DNA from: Enterovirga aerilata
GTDB taxonomy: Bacteria > Pseudomonadota > Alphaproteobacteria > Rhizobiales > Beijerinckiaceae
DNA length: 64,000 bases
Direction: 5' to 3'
Assembly: GCF_013044135.1 (NCBI RefSeq)
Contig: NZ_JABEPP010000003.1
Coordinates: 682,001 to 746,000, forward strand
Shown here piece after piece: positions 38,220-46,114 of the stretch. Within the stretch, counting starts at the first letter, position 1. Each line of letters starts with the position of its first letter. A model generated the notes under the pieces. That model worked only from the letters and a program-made list of their open reading frames with translations. It searched no databases and was not told the DNA's origin. A program made the position numbers and the translations under genes.

Positions 38220-38414
38220 ATGCACAACCGCAACAAAGCCTTCGGGGATGGAGAAGTCCTCGAGGCTGGCATGCAGGCGGGCCTAGACGGCACGCCCCTT
38301 GAAAGCTGCCCTTACCCTGCCGGATCGGCCGCGCGAGTGGTTTGGAGCGAGGGGTGGAGATGCGGAACGGATGAGCCTGACGTGGTGGCAGACCAGGTGA
38401 AAATCTTCGGCTAG
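38220..38414 (+). CDS. rmf: Ribosome modulation factor-like protein
   Basis: A 64-residue protein whose core VLEAGMQAGLDGTPLESCPY followed by AARVVWSEGW matches the RMF pattern G-x-x-A-G-x-x-G then CPY then R-x-x-W-x-x-GW. RMF dimerises 70S ribosomes in stationary phase. The N-terminus differs from the enterobacterial protein and the C-terminal tail is short and acidic (TDEPDVVADQVKIFG). No strong ribosome site is seen before the ATG. Family assignment is by eye. Confidence 0.68.
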   Translation: MHNRNKAFGDGEVLEAGMQAGLDGTPLESCPYPAGSAARVVWSEGWRCGTDEPDVVADQVKIFG

Positions 38415-38445
38415 CGATCGCCGCAGCACCTCGTGCGCAAGCTGT

Positions 38446-38700
38446 TCATTCGCGGGGGGGCAGCGGGCGCTCGGCATATGGAGGAATTTCGACGAGCGTG
38501 CCAATCAGCCGTAGGATGGCCTGGCATTCTGGGCGGTTTCTGTCGCGGCTCAAGAAGGCTCCAAGCTCGATATGTGAGACATGGCCGCCAGAACCGGGAT
38601 TGGGCTGATGGATCACGAAGGCGTGCCCGTTCTGCGGTTCGCGACCGAGAAACCAGGCATCCCCGTTCGGGCTTCGGTACAGCTCTCGTCGCTCTGACAT
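38446..38700 (-). CDS. Conserved small hypothetical protein
   Basis: An 84-residue protein beginning SERRELYRSPNGDAWFLGRE, with HQPNPGSGGHVSHIELGAFL in the middle. Short proteins of this pattern are common in Hyphomicrobiales genomes and have no assigned function. It is convergent with the RMF-like gene and divergent from the diguanylate cyclase gene. The ATG at 38700 is the likely start; the longer open frame upstream is unlike protein. Confidence 0.65.
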   Translation of the reverse strand: MSERRELYRSPNGDAWFLGREPQNGHAFVIHQPNPGSGGHVSHIELGAFLSRDRNRPECQAILRLIGTLVEIPPYAERPLPPRE

Positions 38701-38912
38701 GATCGGTTTCGCTCCCGCTTCCCGCCCAGCATACACGGTTCGGACCAGCGCAGGGACACGGTGAGCCCCGCTCAAGTCCAATGGCTGAGCGCCCCAGCGG
38801 CCCCATGGGTGCGTCCCAGGCGGGCTGGGATTGCATCTTAGATCTGCTGGCGGCCGCAACGCTCTCTTTACGGAGCTGAGGCAGGTTCTCCCTCCTCCGT
38901 AGCGAGGACGTA

Positions 38913-40052
38913 TTGCAGGCGAACGCTCCACGTCAGGGCAGGCAGGCCCTCTCTCCCGAAGTGCGACTGGAGCTGACCGCGCCGCTTTTTGACGCAATGA
39001 TGCCGCTCGCTCTGGTCTCCCTGAGCTACGCGGTGGTCGGTGGGGTCGTCCTCTATCTGGGAGAGAGCCGAGATTCCTGGCTCACCGCCCTCTACCTGCT
39101 CGGCATGGCAGTTTCATGCGTCCGGATCTGGATCATCTTCCGGTTTCGGGCGCGAGGGGCACAGCGCCCCATCGCGCCGAACGAAGTCCAGGTCTGGGAG
39201 CGCATTTTTGGGGCGGGCACCATGGCCTTTGGCTCGGTCCTCGGGCTATTCACCGCGCGCACGATCACGCTCGGCACGCCGCTCGTGCACGAACTCGTGA
39301 TTGCGCTGCTGTTCGGCTTCGGTGCGGGCCTCGTCGCTCGAGTCTCGATCCGACCGTGGATCGCGCTGTCGGGCCTCGCCCTCGCGGCGACTCCGCCGGT
39401 CCTCGCGCTGGTTCAGACCGGCACGATCGAGCACATGATTCTCGCGGCGGTGCTCGCAACGTTCGCGCTCGGGGGTGTCGAGACGACTGCCTATATCTAC
39501 CGGGCGGTCCGCGACCAAGTTCAGCTCAAGCACCATCTCGACGGGCTCGCGCGCCGCGATTCTCTGACCGGGCTCGCGAACCGCCTACAGTTCGAGGAGC
39601 AGCTGGAGGATGCACTGGCGCGCGGCCAGGGAGTCGCGGTCCACTTCGTCGACCTCGATCGCTTCAAGCCGGTGAACGACATGTACGGCCACGTGATCGG
39701 CGATGCGCTTCTGAGGGCCGCGGCGGCGAGGCTTGAAGGGCTACTCCGGCAGGGCGATCTCGCGGTCAGGCTGGGCGGAGACGAGTTCGTCGTGCTCCAA
39801 GTGAACTGCACCTCACGCGACCAGGCAGAATTTGTCGCGCAACGGATCGTCCGGGCTCTCAAGATGCCCTTCGACATCGCGGGCCGTGACATCCATGTCA
39901 GCGCCAGCGTCGGTGTGGCCGTAGCCCCGCAGGACGGTACAGACCCGGCCAGTCTTGTCGGAAAGGCCGACGCCGCGCTCTATCGCGCGAAAAACCGGGG
40001 CCGCGGCACCCTCGCGATGGCCGTCGTGTCGGAATCCGCCCGCGCCTCGTAG
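38913..40052 (+). CDS. Membrane diguanylate cyclase (GGDEF)
   Basis: A 379-residue enzyme that makes cyclic di-GMP. Residues about 25-200 hold five to six membrane helices with no known sensor domain; a GGDEF domain follows from about 210 to 370. The active-site motif is intact as RLGGDEFVVL, and RQGD five residues earlier is a classical RxxD inhibitory site, so product feedback is expected. DSLTGLANRLQFEEQLE opens the domain. The start is a TTG with GAGG upstream. No EAL domain is present. Confidence 0.92.
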   Translation: MQANAPRQGRQALSPEVRLELTAPLFDAMMPLALVSLSYAVVGGVVLYLGESRDSWLTALYLLGMAVSCVRIWIIFRFRARGAQRPIAPNEVQVWERIFGAGTMAFGSVLGLFTARTITLGTPLVHELVIALLFGFGAGLVARVSIRPWIALSGLALAATPPVLALVQTGTIEHMILAAVLATFALGGVETTAYIYRAVRDQVQLKHHLDGLARRDSLTGLANRLQFEEQLEDALARGQGVAVHFVDLDRFKPVNDMYGHVIGDALLRAAAARLEGLLRQGDLAVRLGGDEFVVLQVNCTSRDQAEFVAQRIVRALKMPFDIAGRDIHVSASVGVAVAPQDGTDPASLVGKADAALYRAKNRGRGTLAMAVVSESARAS

Positions 40053-40152
40053 AAAGGGGCTTGATCATGCCTGCCGCTGGGGTGCCCGCTTTCGAGCAAC
40101 GATGTCAGAGCGCGTTCAGCAGATGAGCAGCGTTGCGGCTCGCTGATGCCCA

Positions 40153-40491
40153 CTACCACCGACGAACCGAACCGCGATGATCCTCATCGGCGGCGCCGCG
40201 CTGGTCTGCTGCATAGGTAGGCCGACCCGCATCCTCAACGTCTGCCGGGATACCGCCTTCAGCACGAGCCGGAGCAAGCGGTAGGCGTGCCATCGCCGCC
40301 ATCCTCTGTCTCCTTCGCCGACCGCTCGAGCTCGCGAGATCGTCGCGACTCCCATCAGGATCCAGGACGTCGATATCTGTCGGGCCTCGATCGAGCATGT
40401 TCTGGACGAGGTCGAGAGCGTCGCGCGCGTCATTGCGATCTGCCAATCCGCCGCTCGACGTGCTCCCTCCCGGCCTGACGGTGAGGCGCAT
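40153..40491 (-). CDS. Small protein with 'DPDG' motif, unknown function
   Basis: A possible 112-residue protein from an ATG at 40491. The N-terminal half (RDALDLVQNMLDRGPTDIDV then LDPDG) resembles the neighbouring 71-residue protein (ALAKGRELATESTDRVIITD then PDGRSF), so the two look like paralogues. The C-terminal half is Arg/Ala-rich and may be frameshifted. The start is 6 bases beyond the stop of that neighbour. Confidence 0.42.
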   Translation of the reverse strand: MRLTVRPGGSTSSGGLADRNDARDALDLVQNMLDRGPTDIDVLDPDGSRDDLASSSGRRRRQRMAAMARLPLAPARAEGGIPADVEDAGRPTYAADQRGAADEDHRGSVRRW

Positions 40492-40497
40492 CGTCTC

Positions 40498-40713
40498 TCA
40501 ACCCGTGCTGTCTTCCGACCGGTCCGCCGCGAAATCCGCCAGCTCGAAGGACCGGCCGTCCGGGTCGGTGATAATCACCCGATCAGTGGATTCGGTCGCA
40601 AGCTCGCGGCCCTTCGCAAGGGCCTCTGCGGCGGTGCCTCTGCGGACGGAGAGTGCGCCCACGGGGGTCGCGAGCGTGATCGTGAAGGACCGCATTGCAG
40701 CTAGTTGCTCCAT
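40498..40713 (-). CDS. Small protein with 'DPDG' motif, unknown function
   Basis: A 71-residue soluble protein with a beta-alpha-beta look: MRSFTITLATPVGALSV, a helix, then RVIITDPDGRSFELADF. Similar short proteins carrying an I/V-x-V/I-T-D-P-D-G motif are frequent and uncharacterised in this order. Start ATG at 40713, or the internal ATG at 40695. It heads a pair with the ORF at 40153-40491. Confidence 0.55.
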   Translation of the reverse strand: MEQLAAMRSFTITLATPVGALSVRRGTAAEALAKGRELATESTDRVIITDPDGRSFELADFAADRSEDSTG

Positions 40714-40748
40714 CTGGGCTCCTGGCTTCGTGATCGTGTCCCTCTGGA

Positions 40749-40901
40749 TTAACCCCGCACCCACCCGACCAGAACTTGGATTGCAATCGCCCCGACCAAG
40801 ATGGCAACGACACCGAGGAGCATCCGCGTTCGCAGCCAAGCCGCGTGCTTGCGGGCGACCTCCTGGCGGCCGCGTTCATCATCGTCGCGGATAGGGTGCA
40901 T
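40749..40901 (-). CDS. 50-residue single-pass membrane protein
   Basis: It begins HPIRDDDERGRQEVARKHAA, is charged for 25 residues and then has one hydrophobic helix MLLGVVAILVGAIAIQVLVG before a short WVRG tail. The amphipathic-plus-helix layout and positive-inside charge make it credible in spite of its length. The function is unknown. Confidence 0.55.
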   Translation of the reverse strand: MHPIRDDDERGRQEVARKHAAWLRTRMLLGVVAILVGAIAIQVLVGWVRG

Positions 40902-40966
40902 CGGTCATGCCGTGGCAGTGCCGGCCGATCGCGCCACGACGCTCTTCAACGGAAGGAAGCGTTTGA

Positions 40967-41329
40967 TCAGCCACTACGCTGGCGCGGCCGCTTGGTGCGA
41001 GCTTTCGCGACGAGCGCCGGTTCGTCGGTCAGAGCCTTACGACGTTCGACCTTCTGATCTGCCGTCGCTTCGATCCCTGCCATTTCCTTATCGGCAGCGC
41101 TGGCCGCGTGAGAACGTGCCTCGGCCGCGTTCTGCTTCACGACCGCTTCCCTCTTCTCGGCCCCGTCCGCCGCCAAGCGCAAGGCCTTCAACCGAGCCGT
41201 GTTGTCGTCGCGAGCCTGTGTCTCCGAATGCCGCCTGTCGCGGATCCTGTCGCGGTCGCGAGCTTCGCTCTGGACCTTCTGAAATTCCGCCTCGGCTTTG
41301 GCGCGCGCGCTCTTCGTGTGGTCGCTCAT
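40967..41329 (-). CDS. Charged coiled-coil-like hypothetical protein
   Basis: A 120-residue hydrophilic protein, almost entirely helical by composition: SDHTKSARAKAEAEFQKVQS, then RDRDRIRDRRHSETQARDDN, then Ala/Lys/Glu stretches. Heptad-like spacing suggests a coiled coil. There is no signal or membrane segment. It belongs to the run of small minus-strand genes between the cold-shock pair. I do not recognise its family. Confidence 0.6.
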   Translation of the reverse strand: MSDHTKSARAKAEAEFQKVQSEARDRDRIRDRRHSETQARDDNTARLKALRLAADGAEKREAVVKQNAAEARSHAASAADKEMAGIEATADQKVERRKALTDEPALVAKARTKRPRQRSG

Positions 41330-41425
41330 GATTGCCGACTGTTCCGGCGCTCGGCGTCGCGTTTCGCGTGAGCAGAGCGCTCCCGAACGGCGCCGACTCC
41401 TCGGGTCGGGAGCGGGCGCAAGAGA

Positions 41426-41623
41426 CTAATCCTGCGCCTCGTCGGCTGCGGGCTCCTGCCTTAGCGCATCAGGCTCGACCTTTGCTGCCTGCCGGGGCGA
41501 GAAGCGCTTACCGCGCGCGGGGACGTTCGCCTTGGGCATCTCCTTCTCGGAGAGATACCCGCTTGCCTGCTGCAGCGTCTCGGCGGGGGTTCGCCCGAGC
41601 GCGTGTCCTACAAATCTCGCCAC
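41426..41623 (-). CDS. Small hypothetical protein downstream of cold-shock gene 2
   Basis: A 65-residue protein from a GTG at 41623. A strong GGAGGAGG lies about 6 bases upstream. It begins ARFVGHALGRTPAETLQQAS and ends acidic (EPAADEAQD). It lies 18 bases beyond the terminator hairpin of cold-shock gene 2, so read-through or its own promoter must supply it. No family is recognised. Confidence 0.6.
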   Translation of the reverse strand: MARFVGHALGRTPAETLQQASGYLSEKEMPKANVPARGKRFSPRQAAKVEPDALRQEPAADEAQD

Positions 41624-41640
41624 GCGAGCCTCCTCCGGAT

Positions 41641-41671
41641 AAGAAAAAGGGGAGAAGCGGCGCTTCTCCCC
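41641..41671 (-). terminator. Intrinsic terminator after cold-shock gene 2
   Basis: On the minus strand GGGGAGAAGCG pairs perfectly with CGCTTCTCCCC and is followed by TTTTTCTT. It is 11 bases after the stop codon. The hairpin sequence is unrelated to that of copy 1, so the duplication ended at the stop codon. Confidence 0.85.
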
Positions 41672-41681
41672 TGGAGCCCGA

Positions 41682-41891
41682 TCAGGCGTTCTGGATGTTG
41701 CCGACCGCGATCTTGCCGGTGCGGCGATCCGCTTCCGTGTCGAAAGAGACCTTCTGGCCTTCGACGAGGTTGCGCATGCCGGCCCGCTCCAGAGCGGTCG
41801 CATGGACGAACACGTCCTTGCCGCCGTCCTCGGGAGCGATGAAGCCGAAGCCCTTCATCTCGTTGTAGAACTTGACTGTTCCGTTGATCAT
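41682..41891 (-). CDS. Cold-shock protein, copy 2
   Basis: A 69-residue cold-shock-domain protein, near-identical to the product at 37887-38096. RNA-binding motifs [11 protein letters not shown] and [10 protein letters not shown] are intact. It is in the opposite orientation to copy 1, and both share the same leader of about 140 bases upstream of the ATG. Confidence 0.95.
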   Translation of the reverse strand: MINGTVKFYNEMKGFGFIAPEDGGKDVFVHATALERAGMRNLVEGQKVSFDTEADRRTGKIAVGNIQNA

Positions 41892-42034
41892 TTCGTGTTC
41901 CTTGACATGTGAATGCACGTAAGTCGGACCTGCGGGATGCAAATCCGTCTCCGCTGTCGATAATTGGAGAGAAGTCTGAACGTGCGCTCGGCAATGCCAG
42001 GAGCGACGGCCCGATTGTCCGGCCAAAGTCGATG
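41682..42034 (-). repeat. Inverted duplicate unit, copy 2 (cold-shock leader and gene)
   Basis: Reverse-complement partner of 37744-38096. The two copies point toward each other and bracket about 3.6 kb. Homologous recombination between them would flip that segment. Confidence 0.85.
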
Positions 42035-42206
42035 ACTATACCTACGCCGTCCGGACAAAAATTACAATGTGGCCCAAGAAAAATTTTGTAGGGCGCGACT
42101 TTGTCGAGAGAGATACGGATCTCTCGTCAACTCCGCCCTCCCGACCATCAAGCGAGCCAGGTCCGGGTCTCGGCTCGGGGCTTTTGTCGCTGATTGTCCT
42201 CTCGAC

Positions 42207-42491
42207 CTAGGCGCCGCCATGGTTATCGTCTGCGGGCGCCGGGACCGCGCTGTAGGCGCCGCATTCGGGGCATTGCACCGTGAGCCGCCGGCGGGGAGAC
42301 AGGTTCTGGTAGAAAAACTCAGGGCTCGTTGCCGCAAACAGAACGCTCTCGCATCCGCTGCACAGTAGATCGCCGCTTCTATCGTTGCCGCGTAAAATGG
42401 GGAGTTCATCCGGCCCCTGCCTCGGGCGGATCAGCGTCGTCTGAGCGCTGGTGCGAGCGTCGCTCGGCTCGAGTTTCACGCGGCCAGGCAT
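42207..42491 (-). CDS. Zinc-ribbon-like hypothetical protein
   Basis: A 94-residue protein with two CxxC pairs about 31 residues apart: LLCSGCESVLF near residue 43 and VQCPECGAYSAV near 75. This spacing would suit a zinc ribbon. The N-terminal 35 residues are basic and variable in appearance. No family is recognised. The region 42062-42206 upstream of the leader of cold-shock gene 2 shows nothing clear. Confidence 0.55.
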   Translation of the reverse strand: MPGRVKLEPSDARTSAQTTLIRPRQGPDELPILRGNDRSGDLLCSGCESVLFAATSPEFFYQNLSPRRRLTVQCPECGAYSAVPAPADDNHGGA

Positions 42492-42745
42492 GCGGGTCCT
42501 CGGATGAGAGGTCGTTCACGTCTCCTCATCGAAGACGCGTTGGAACTCGTCGGCCGTCCAGGTGCGGCCTTTGGCATTGTCACCGTAACCTGGATAACCC
42601 CCGCCCTAGAAGATGTACGGTCCCGGCATTTGCTGGAGCGGGCTGCGGGTGAAGCGCTCCCGCTCGATTGTCCAGCGCTTGCAGATGAACGCGGCGTGAG
42701 GCCCTTCGGCGTCTTCAGCTGGCGCTCGGCCAGCGCCGGCCGGCG
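42492..42745. other. Gap left of the IS3 remnant
   Basis: About 250 bases in which I see no gene. Frames on both strands lack ribosome sites and family patterns. It may be further decayed mobile-element DNA. Confidence 0.4.
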
Positions 42746-43040
42746 GACGTCGTGCACCACTCCGACCAGGGAAGCCAATACACGTATCTCGCCTTCGGAG
42801 GGCGCTGTCGCGAGGCTGGGGTCCGCGACCTCGATGGGCTCGGTCGGCGACGCCTACGACAGCGCCATGTGCGATAGCTTCTTCGCCACGCTCGAATGCG
42901 AGCTCCTGGCCCGCCGCCGCTTCGCCTCGCAGGCAGAAGCCGGATGGCGCTCTTCAGCTATATCGAGGGCTGGCACAACTCGGCTGGCGACACTCCGACC
43001 TGTGCTACATATCCCCGAGCGCCTATGAGATGAAGATGAC
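42746..43040 (+). pseudogene. Frameshifted IS3-family transposase fragment (integrase core end)
   Basis: Three frames read in succession give DVVHHSDQGSQYTYLAFGGR with CREAGVR, then MGSVGDAYDSAMCDSFFATL with ECELLARRRFASQAEA, then ALFSYIEGWHN and finally HSDLCYISPSAYEMKM. These are consecutive pieces of the OrfB/rve core of IS3-type transposases. At least three frameshifts break it, and the N-terminal half and terminal repeats are missing. Confidence 0.8.
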
Positions 43041-43122
43041 GTTCGAGAGCTGAGACCCGACCACGTCACTGTCCACGGAAATGGGGCAACTCCGCCGCCT
43101 CACTTGCGAACGTCTTCTAGGT

Positions 43123-43196
43123 TGGCTGGGGGACGTGGATTCGAACCACGACTAACGGAGTCAGAGTCCGCTGTTCTACCGTTAAACTATCCCCCA
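43123..43196 (-). tRNA. tRNA-Gln (anticodon CTG)
   Basis: The minus strand folds as a complete tRNA: acceptor TGGGGGA with TCCCCCA, an anticodon loop CTCTGAC in a GCGGA/TCCGT stem, a T-arm GTGGTTCGAATCCAC, discriminator G and an encoded CCA. It stands at the right border of the accessory patch next to the IS3 remnant. Confidence 0.95.
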
Positions 43197-43303
43197 ACGG
43201 AGCCGCTGGCGGCCCTGCGATCCATGCTGCCGAGACAGGGATCTGCGCCGCGGCGGGTGGCCGGGCGTCGGTCGCGGTCAGATAGGGCGGAACGGGCGGT
43301 GGG

Positions 43304-44281
43304 TCAATGCTCCGCGCGCGACGGAGCAACCGGCGATGCAGGGGAGGCGAGCCGCGGAGCGGGAGGGAGCGCGGCGTAGAGCCGCTCGACATCCTCCCGC
43401 TTGCAGAGCTCGGTCCCGACCGACAGGACGGCGGCGCTCCCGGCGCAGAGCCCGAGCGCGAAAGCGTCCTCGACCGCGCGGCCCTGCGCGAGCGCGAGCG
43501 TCATCGCGCCGACGAAGCTGTCGCCGGCGCCGACCGCGCTCTTCGCCTCGACCGGGGGCGGCGCGAGGCGCAGCGTGCCGTCGCGGGTGGCAAGAAGCGC
43601 GCCCTCGCTGCCGAGCGTGACGGCGACGATCTCGGCAGCGCCGGAACGCGCGAGCGCCACGGCCTCCCGCTCCTGCGAGGCCGGGTCCCGCAGCGGCTTG
43701 CCCACGATCGATTCGAGCTCGCCGAGGCTCGGCTTCACGAGGAGGACGCCGCGGCCGAGCGTGCGCCGCAGCGCCTCGCCCGAGCTGTCGAGCACGAGCT
43801 TCGCCCGCTTCTCGGCCGCGATCGCGGCGACCCGGACGTAGAAATCCGCCGGCACGCCGGGCGGCAGGCTGCCGCTGGCGACGATATAGGCGAAGTCGAG
43901 CTCCCGTACGGCGTCGAGCGCCGCCTGCCACTCGGCCGGCGCGATCTCCGGTCCTTCCGGCACGAAGCGGTATTCGAGCCCGGTCGAGCGCTCGAACACG
44001 ACATGGCTGATCCGGGTATGATCCGCGATCGGGATGCGTTTGGCCGGAATGCCGGTCGCGTCGAGGAGCGCGTCGAGGAGCGGTCCGGGAACGCCGCCCG
44101 ACAGGTAGAGCGCGAGCGCGGACCCGCCGAGCTCCCGGACCACCCGGGCGACGTTGATGCCGCCGCCGCCGGGGAAGTAGCGCTCGTTGGAGGTGCGGAT
44201 CTTGCGGATCGGCCTGACCTGTTCGGCTTCGGCGGCCCCGTCGATGGCGGGGTTGAGGGTCAGGGTGGCGATCGGCTTCAC
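43304..44281 (-). CDS. 1-phosphofructokinase / PfkB-type sugar kinase
   Basis: A 325-residue PfkB-family kinase of the 1-phosphofructokinase/6-phosphofructokinase-2/tagatose-6-P kinase branch. The N-terminus reads IATLTLNPAIDGAAEAEQV and the substrate loop PGGGGINVARVVRELGG (near residue 38). The catalytic base and anion hole are in SAVGAGDSFVGAMTLALA near residue 245. It is the last gene of the kyn operon, 40 bases after kynB, an unexpected neighbour for amino-acid breakdown. The phosphate acceptor cannot be assigned. Confidence 0.88.
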   Translation of the reverse strand: MKPIATLTLNPAIDGAAEAEQVRPIRKIRTSNERYFPGGGGINVARVVRELGGSALALYLSGGVPGPLLDALLDATGIPAKRIPIADHTRISHVVFERSTGLEYRFVPEGPEIAPAEWQAALDAVRELDFAYIVASGSLPPGVPADFYVRVAAIAAEKRAKLVLDSSGEALRRTLGRGVLLVKPSLGELESIVGKPLRDPASQEREAVALARSGAAEIVAVTLGSEGALLATRDGTLRLAPPPVEAKSAVGAGDSFVGAMTLALAQGRAVEDAFALGLCAGSAAVLSVGTELCKREDVERLYAALPPAPRLASPASPVAPSRAEH

Positions 44282-44321
44282 GGCGGCTCCGGTCAGGGGA
44301 TGGTCTGCAGGTCCCCCCTCG

Positions 44322-45161
44322 TTAGCGCGCGGCCTCGATCATGGCCATGACGGCCGCGTGAAGTTCCGAGCCGGGTTCCGCCAGGCCGTCGATGACGTCG
44401 AAATGGTTCCGGCCGGGGATGTCGAGGATCTTCGGCTCCAGCTCCGCCCAGCCGGAGGCGAGGTCCTCCGATTGCCGGTGGAACTCGGCCGATTCGTCGC
44501 CGCCGACGACGAGCGTCAGCGGGGCGCGCGAGCGCCACGGCTTGCCGTAGAGGCTGAGCTCGCCCGCCTGCGCCAGATCGAGCCGGATCGCGTCGTTCAT
44601 CGTGGTGTCGATCAAGGGAGCGAGCGAGAACACGCCCGAGATCGGCACGCAGCCCGCGAGCGGATCTTCCGGCAGGCCGTAATCGTCCCAGGCGGTCGCG
44701 AGATGCAGGGCGGAGAGATAGCCCCCGGCCGAGTGGCCGGTCACGACCACCCGCCTCCGCTCGGCTGGCGTGAGCACGTCGGCGTAGAGACTGGCGAAGG
44801 CGTCGCGCGCCGCCGCGACGATGCGGGCGAGCGGCACCTCGGGCGTCAGCGGATAGTTGAGGATCGCGACCGAGAGGCCGAAGGGCAGAAAGCCGTCCGC
44901 CACCCAGGAGAAATCGTACTTGGAGAAGGCGCGCCAATAGCCGCCATGGATGAACAGCACCGTGCCGCGGGCGTTTTCGGCCCGGAACAGGTCCAGCACC
45001 TCGCGCGGATGCTCGCCGTAGCGGATATCCGCGATCGGCGGATGGCGGCGCCGGGCCGCTTCGGCGCGGGCCGGCCACTTCCCGTAAATCTCGAGCGCAT
45101 GCGGGACGAGAAGGCGCGGATTGTATTCGCGCTCCGCCCAGTCGCGGTCACCCTCCGCCAT
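44322..45161 (-). CDS. kynB: Kynurenine formamidase (alpha/beta hydrolase type)
   Basis: A 279-residue alpha/beta hydrolase. The oxyanion signature HGGYWRAFSK near residue 75 and the nucleophile VVVTGHSAGGYLSALHL near residue 140 are those of arylformamidases, which hydrolyse N-formylkynurenine to kynurenine. DESAEFHRQSEDLA and GRNHFDVIDGL provide the acid and histidine. I chose the ATG at 45161, 2 bases after the kynA stop, with GGAGC upstream. The name rests on the motif plus its place between kynA and the operon end; it is unrelated in sequence to the cyclase-type KynB. Confidence 0.85.
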   Translation of the reverse strand: MAEGDRDWAEREYNPRLLVPHALEIYGKWPARAEAARRRHPPIADIRYGEHPREVLDLFRAENARGTVLFIHGGYWRAFSKYDFSWVADGFLPFGLSVAILNYPLTPEVPLARIVAAARDAFASLYADVLTPAERRRVVVTGHSAGGYLSALHLATAWDDYGLPEDPLAGCVPISGVFSLAPLIDTTMNDAIRLDLAQAGELSLYGKPWRSRAPLTLVVGGDESAEFHRQSEDLASGWAELEPKILDIPGRNHFDVIDGLAEPGSELHAAVMAMIEAAR

Positions 45162-45163
45162 GC

Positions 45164-46114
45164 TCACAGCTCCGTGCGGAGCCGCCATAGCTCCGGGAAG
45201 AGGACCACGTCGAGCATCTTGCGCAGATAGGATACGCCGGCGGTCCCGCCGGTGCCGCGCTTGAAGCCGATGATGCGCTCAACCGTCGTGACGTGCCGGA
45301 AGCGCCAGAGCCGGAAGGCTTCCTCGAGGTCCACGAGTTCCTCGGCCAGCTCGTAGAGATCGAAATGGCGGTCGGGATCGCGATAGACTTCCGTCCAGGC
45401 GGCGAGGATTGTCGGGTCCTCGGGCATGCGCTGCGTCAGGTCGCGGTCCAGCACGGCAGGCCCGATCGCGAAGCCGCGCCGGGCGAGGCAGCGGACCGCC
45501 TCGTCGTAGAGCGAGGGTTCCGCATAGGCCGCCTCCACGACCGCGAGGCGGGCCGGATCGTGCCGGTGCGGCTCGATCAGGGCCGGGTTCTTGTTGCCGA
45601 GCCGGAACTCGATCGCGCGGTACTGGAAGGACTGGAAGCCGGACGAGTTCGCCAGATGCGGCCGGATGATGCTGTACTCGGACGGGGTCATGGTCGCGAG
45701 CACGCTCCAGGCGTTCACGAGCTGCTCCATGATGCGGGAGACGCGCGCCAGCGCCTTGAAGCTCTGGGGCAGGTGGTCGTCGCGGATCGCCGCGATCGCG
45801 CCGTCGATCTCGTGCAGCATCAGCCGCATCCAGAGCTCCGAGACCTGGTGCTGGATGATGAAGAGGAGCTCGTTCGGATCGCGCGAGAGCGGGTGCTGCG
45901 CGGCCAGGATGCGGTCGAGGTCGAGGTAGTCCGCGTAGGACATGTCCTTGCGGAAATCGAGCTTGGCGTCGTGCCAGGCGGGGGCAGCACCCTTGTCATC
46001 CCCGGCCGGAGGCCGCGAGGCCGCCGGAGGGGAAGGGGAGCCGGCCGGCGCACTGGATTGCCTTCCCGGCCGCTCCGCGGTCGCCGGGAATGACGATGTG
46101 GACTTCCCGCTCAC
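45164..46114 (-). CDS. kynA: Tryptophan 2,3-dioxygenase with a repeat-derived N-terminal extension
   Basis: A 316-residue heme enzyme that opens the indole ring of L-tryptophan to N-formylkynurenine. Family segments are clear: [40 protein letters not shown], and the heme-ligand region [20 protein letters not shown]. The GTG start overlaps the kynU stop as GTGA. The first 45 or so residues before [12 protein letters not shown] are not family-like. They are encoded by a 100-base palindromic repeat (45995-46094) that is in frame. The catalytic part is complete, so the enzyme is probably active. Confidence 0.93.
   Translation of the reverse strand: MSGKSTSSFPATAERPGRQSSAPAGSPSPPAASRPPAGDDKGAAPAWHDAKLDFRKDMSYADYLDLDRILAAQHPLSRDPNELLFIIQHQVSELWMRLMLHEIDGAIAAIRDDHLPQSFKALARVSRIMEQLVNAWSVLATMTPSEYSIIRPHLANSSGFQSFQYRAIEFRLGNKNPALIEPHRHDPARLAVVEAAYAEPSLYDEAVRCLARRGFAIGPAVLDRDLTQRMPEDPTILAAWTEVYRDPDRHFDLYELAEELVDLEEAFRLWRFRHVTTVERIIGFKRGTGGTAGVSYLRKMLDVVLFPELWRLRTEL
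45995..46094. repeat. Palindromic repeat element inserted in the kynA coding region
   Basis: The ends GTCATCCCCGGC and GCCGGGAATGAC are inverted repeats (11 of 12), spaced to give a 100-base unit with Pro/Ala-coding GC-rich filling. It looks like the intergenic 'GTCATTCC' elements of alphaproteobacteria. A sister unit of the same length lies at 51136-51235. Confidence 0.75.

Noticed and set aside
42504-43028. 174-codon plus-strand ORF over the IS3 remnant as an intact gene
   Set aside because: Only an internal part matches the transposase and the match continues in other frames before and after, so it is a broken remnant and not a gene.
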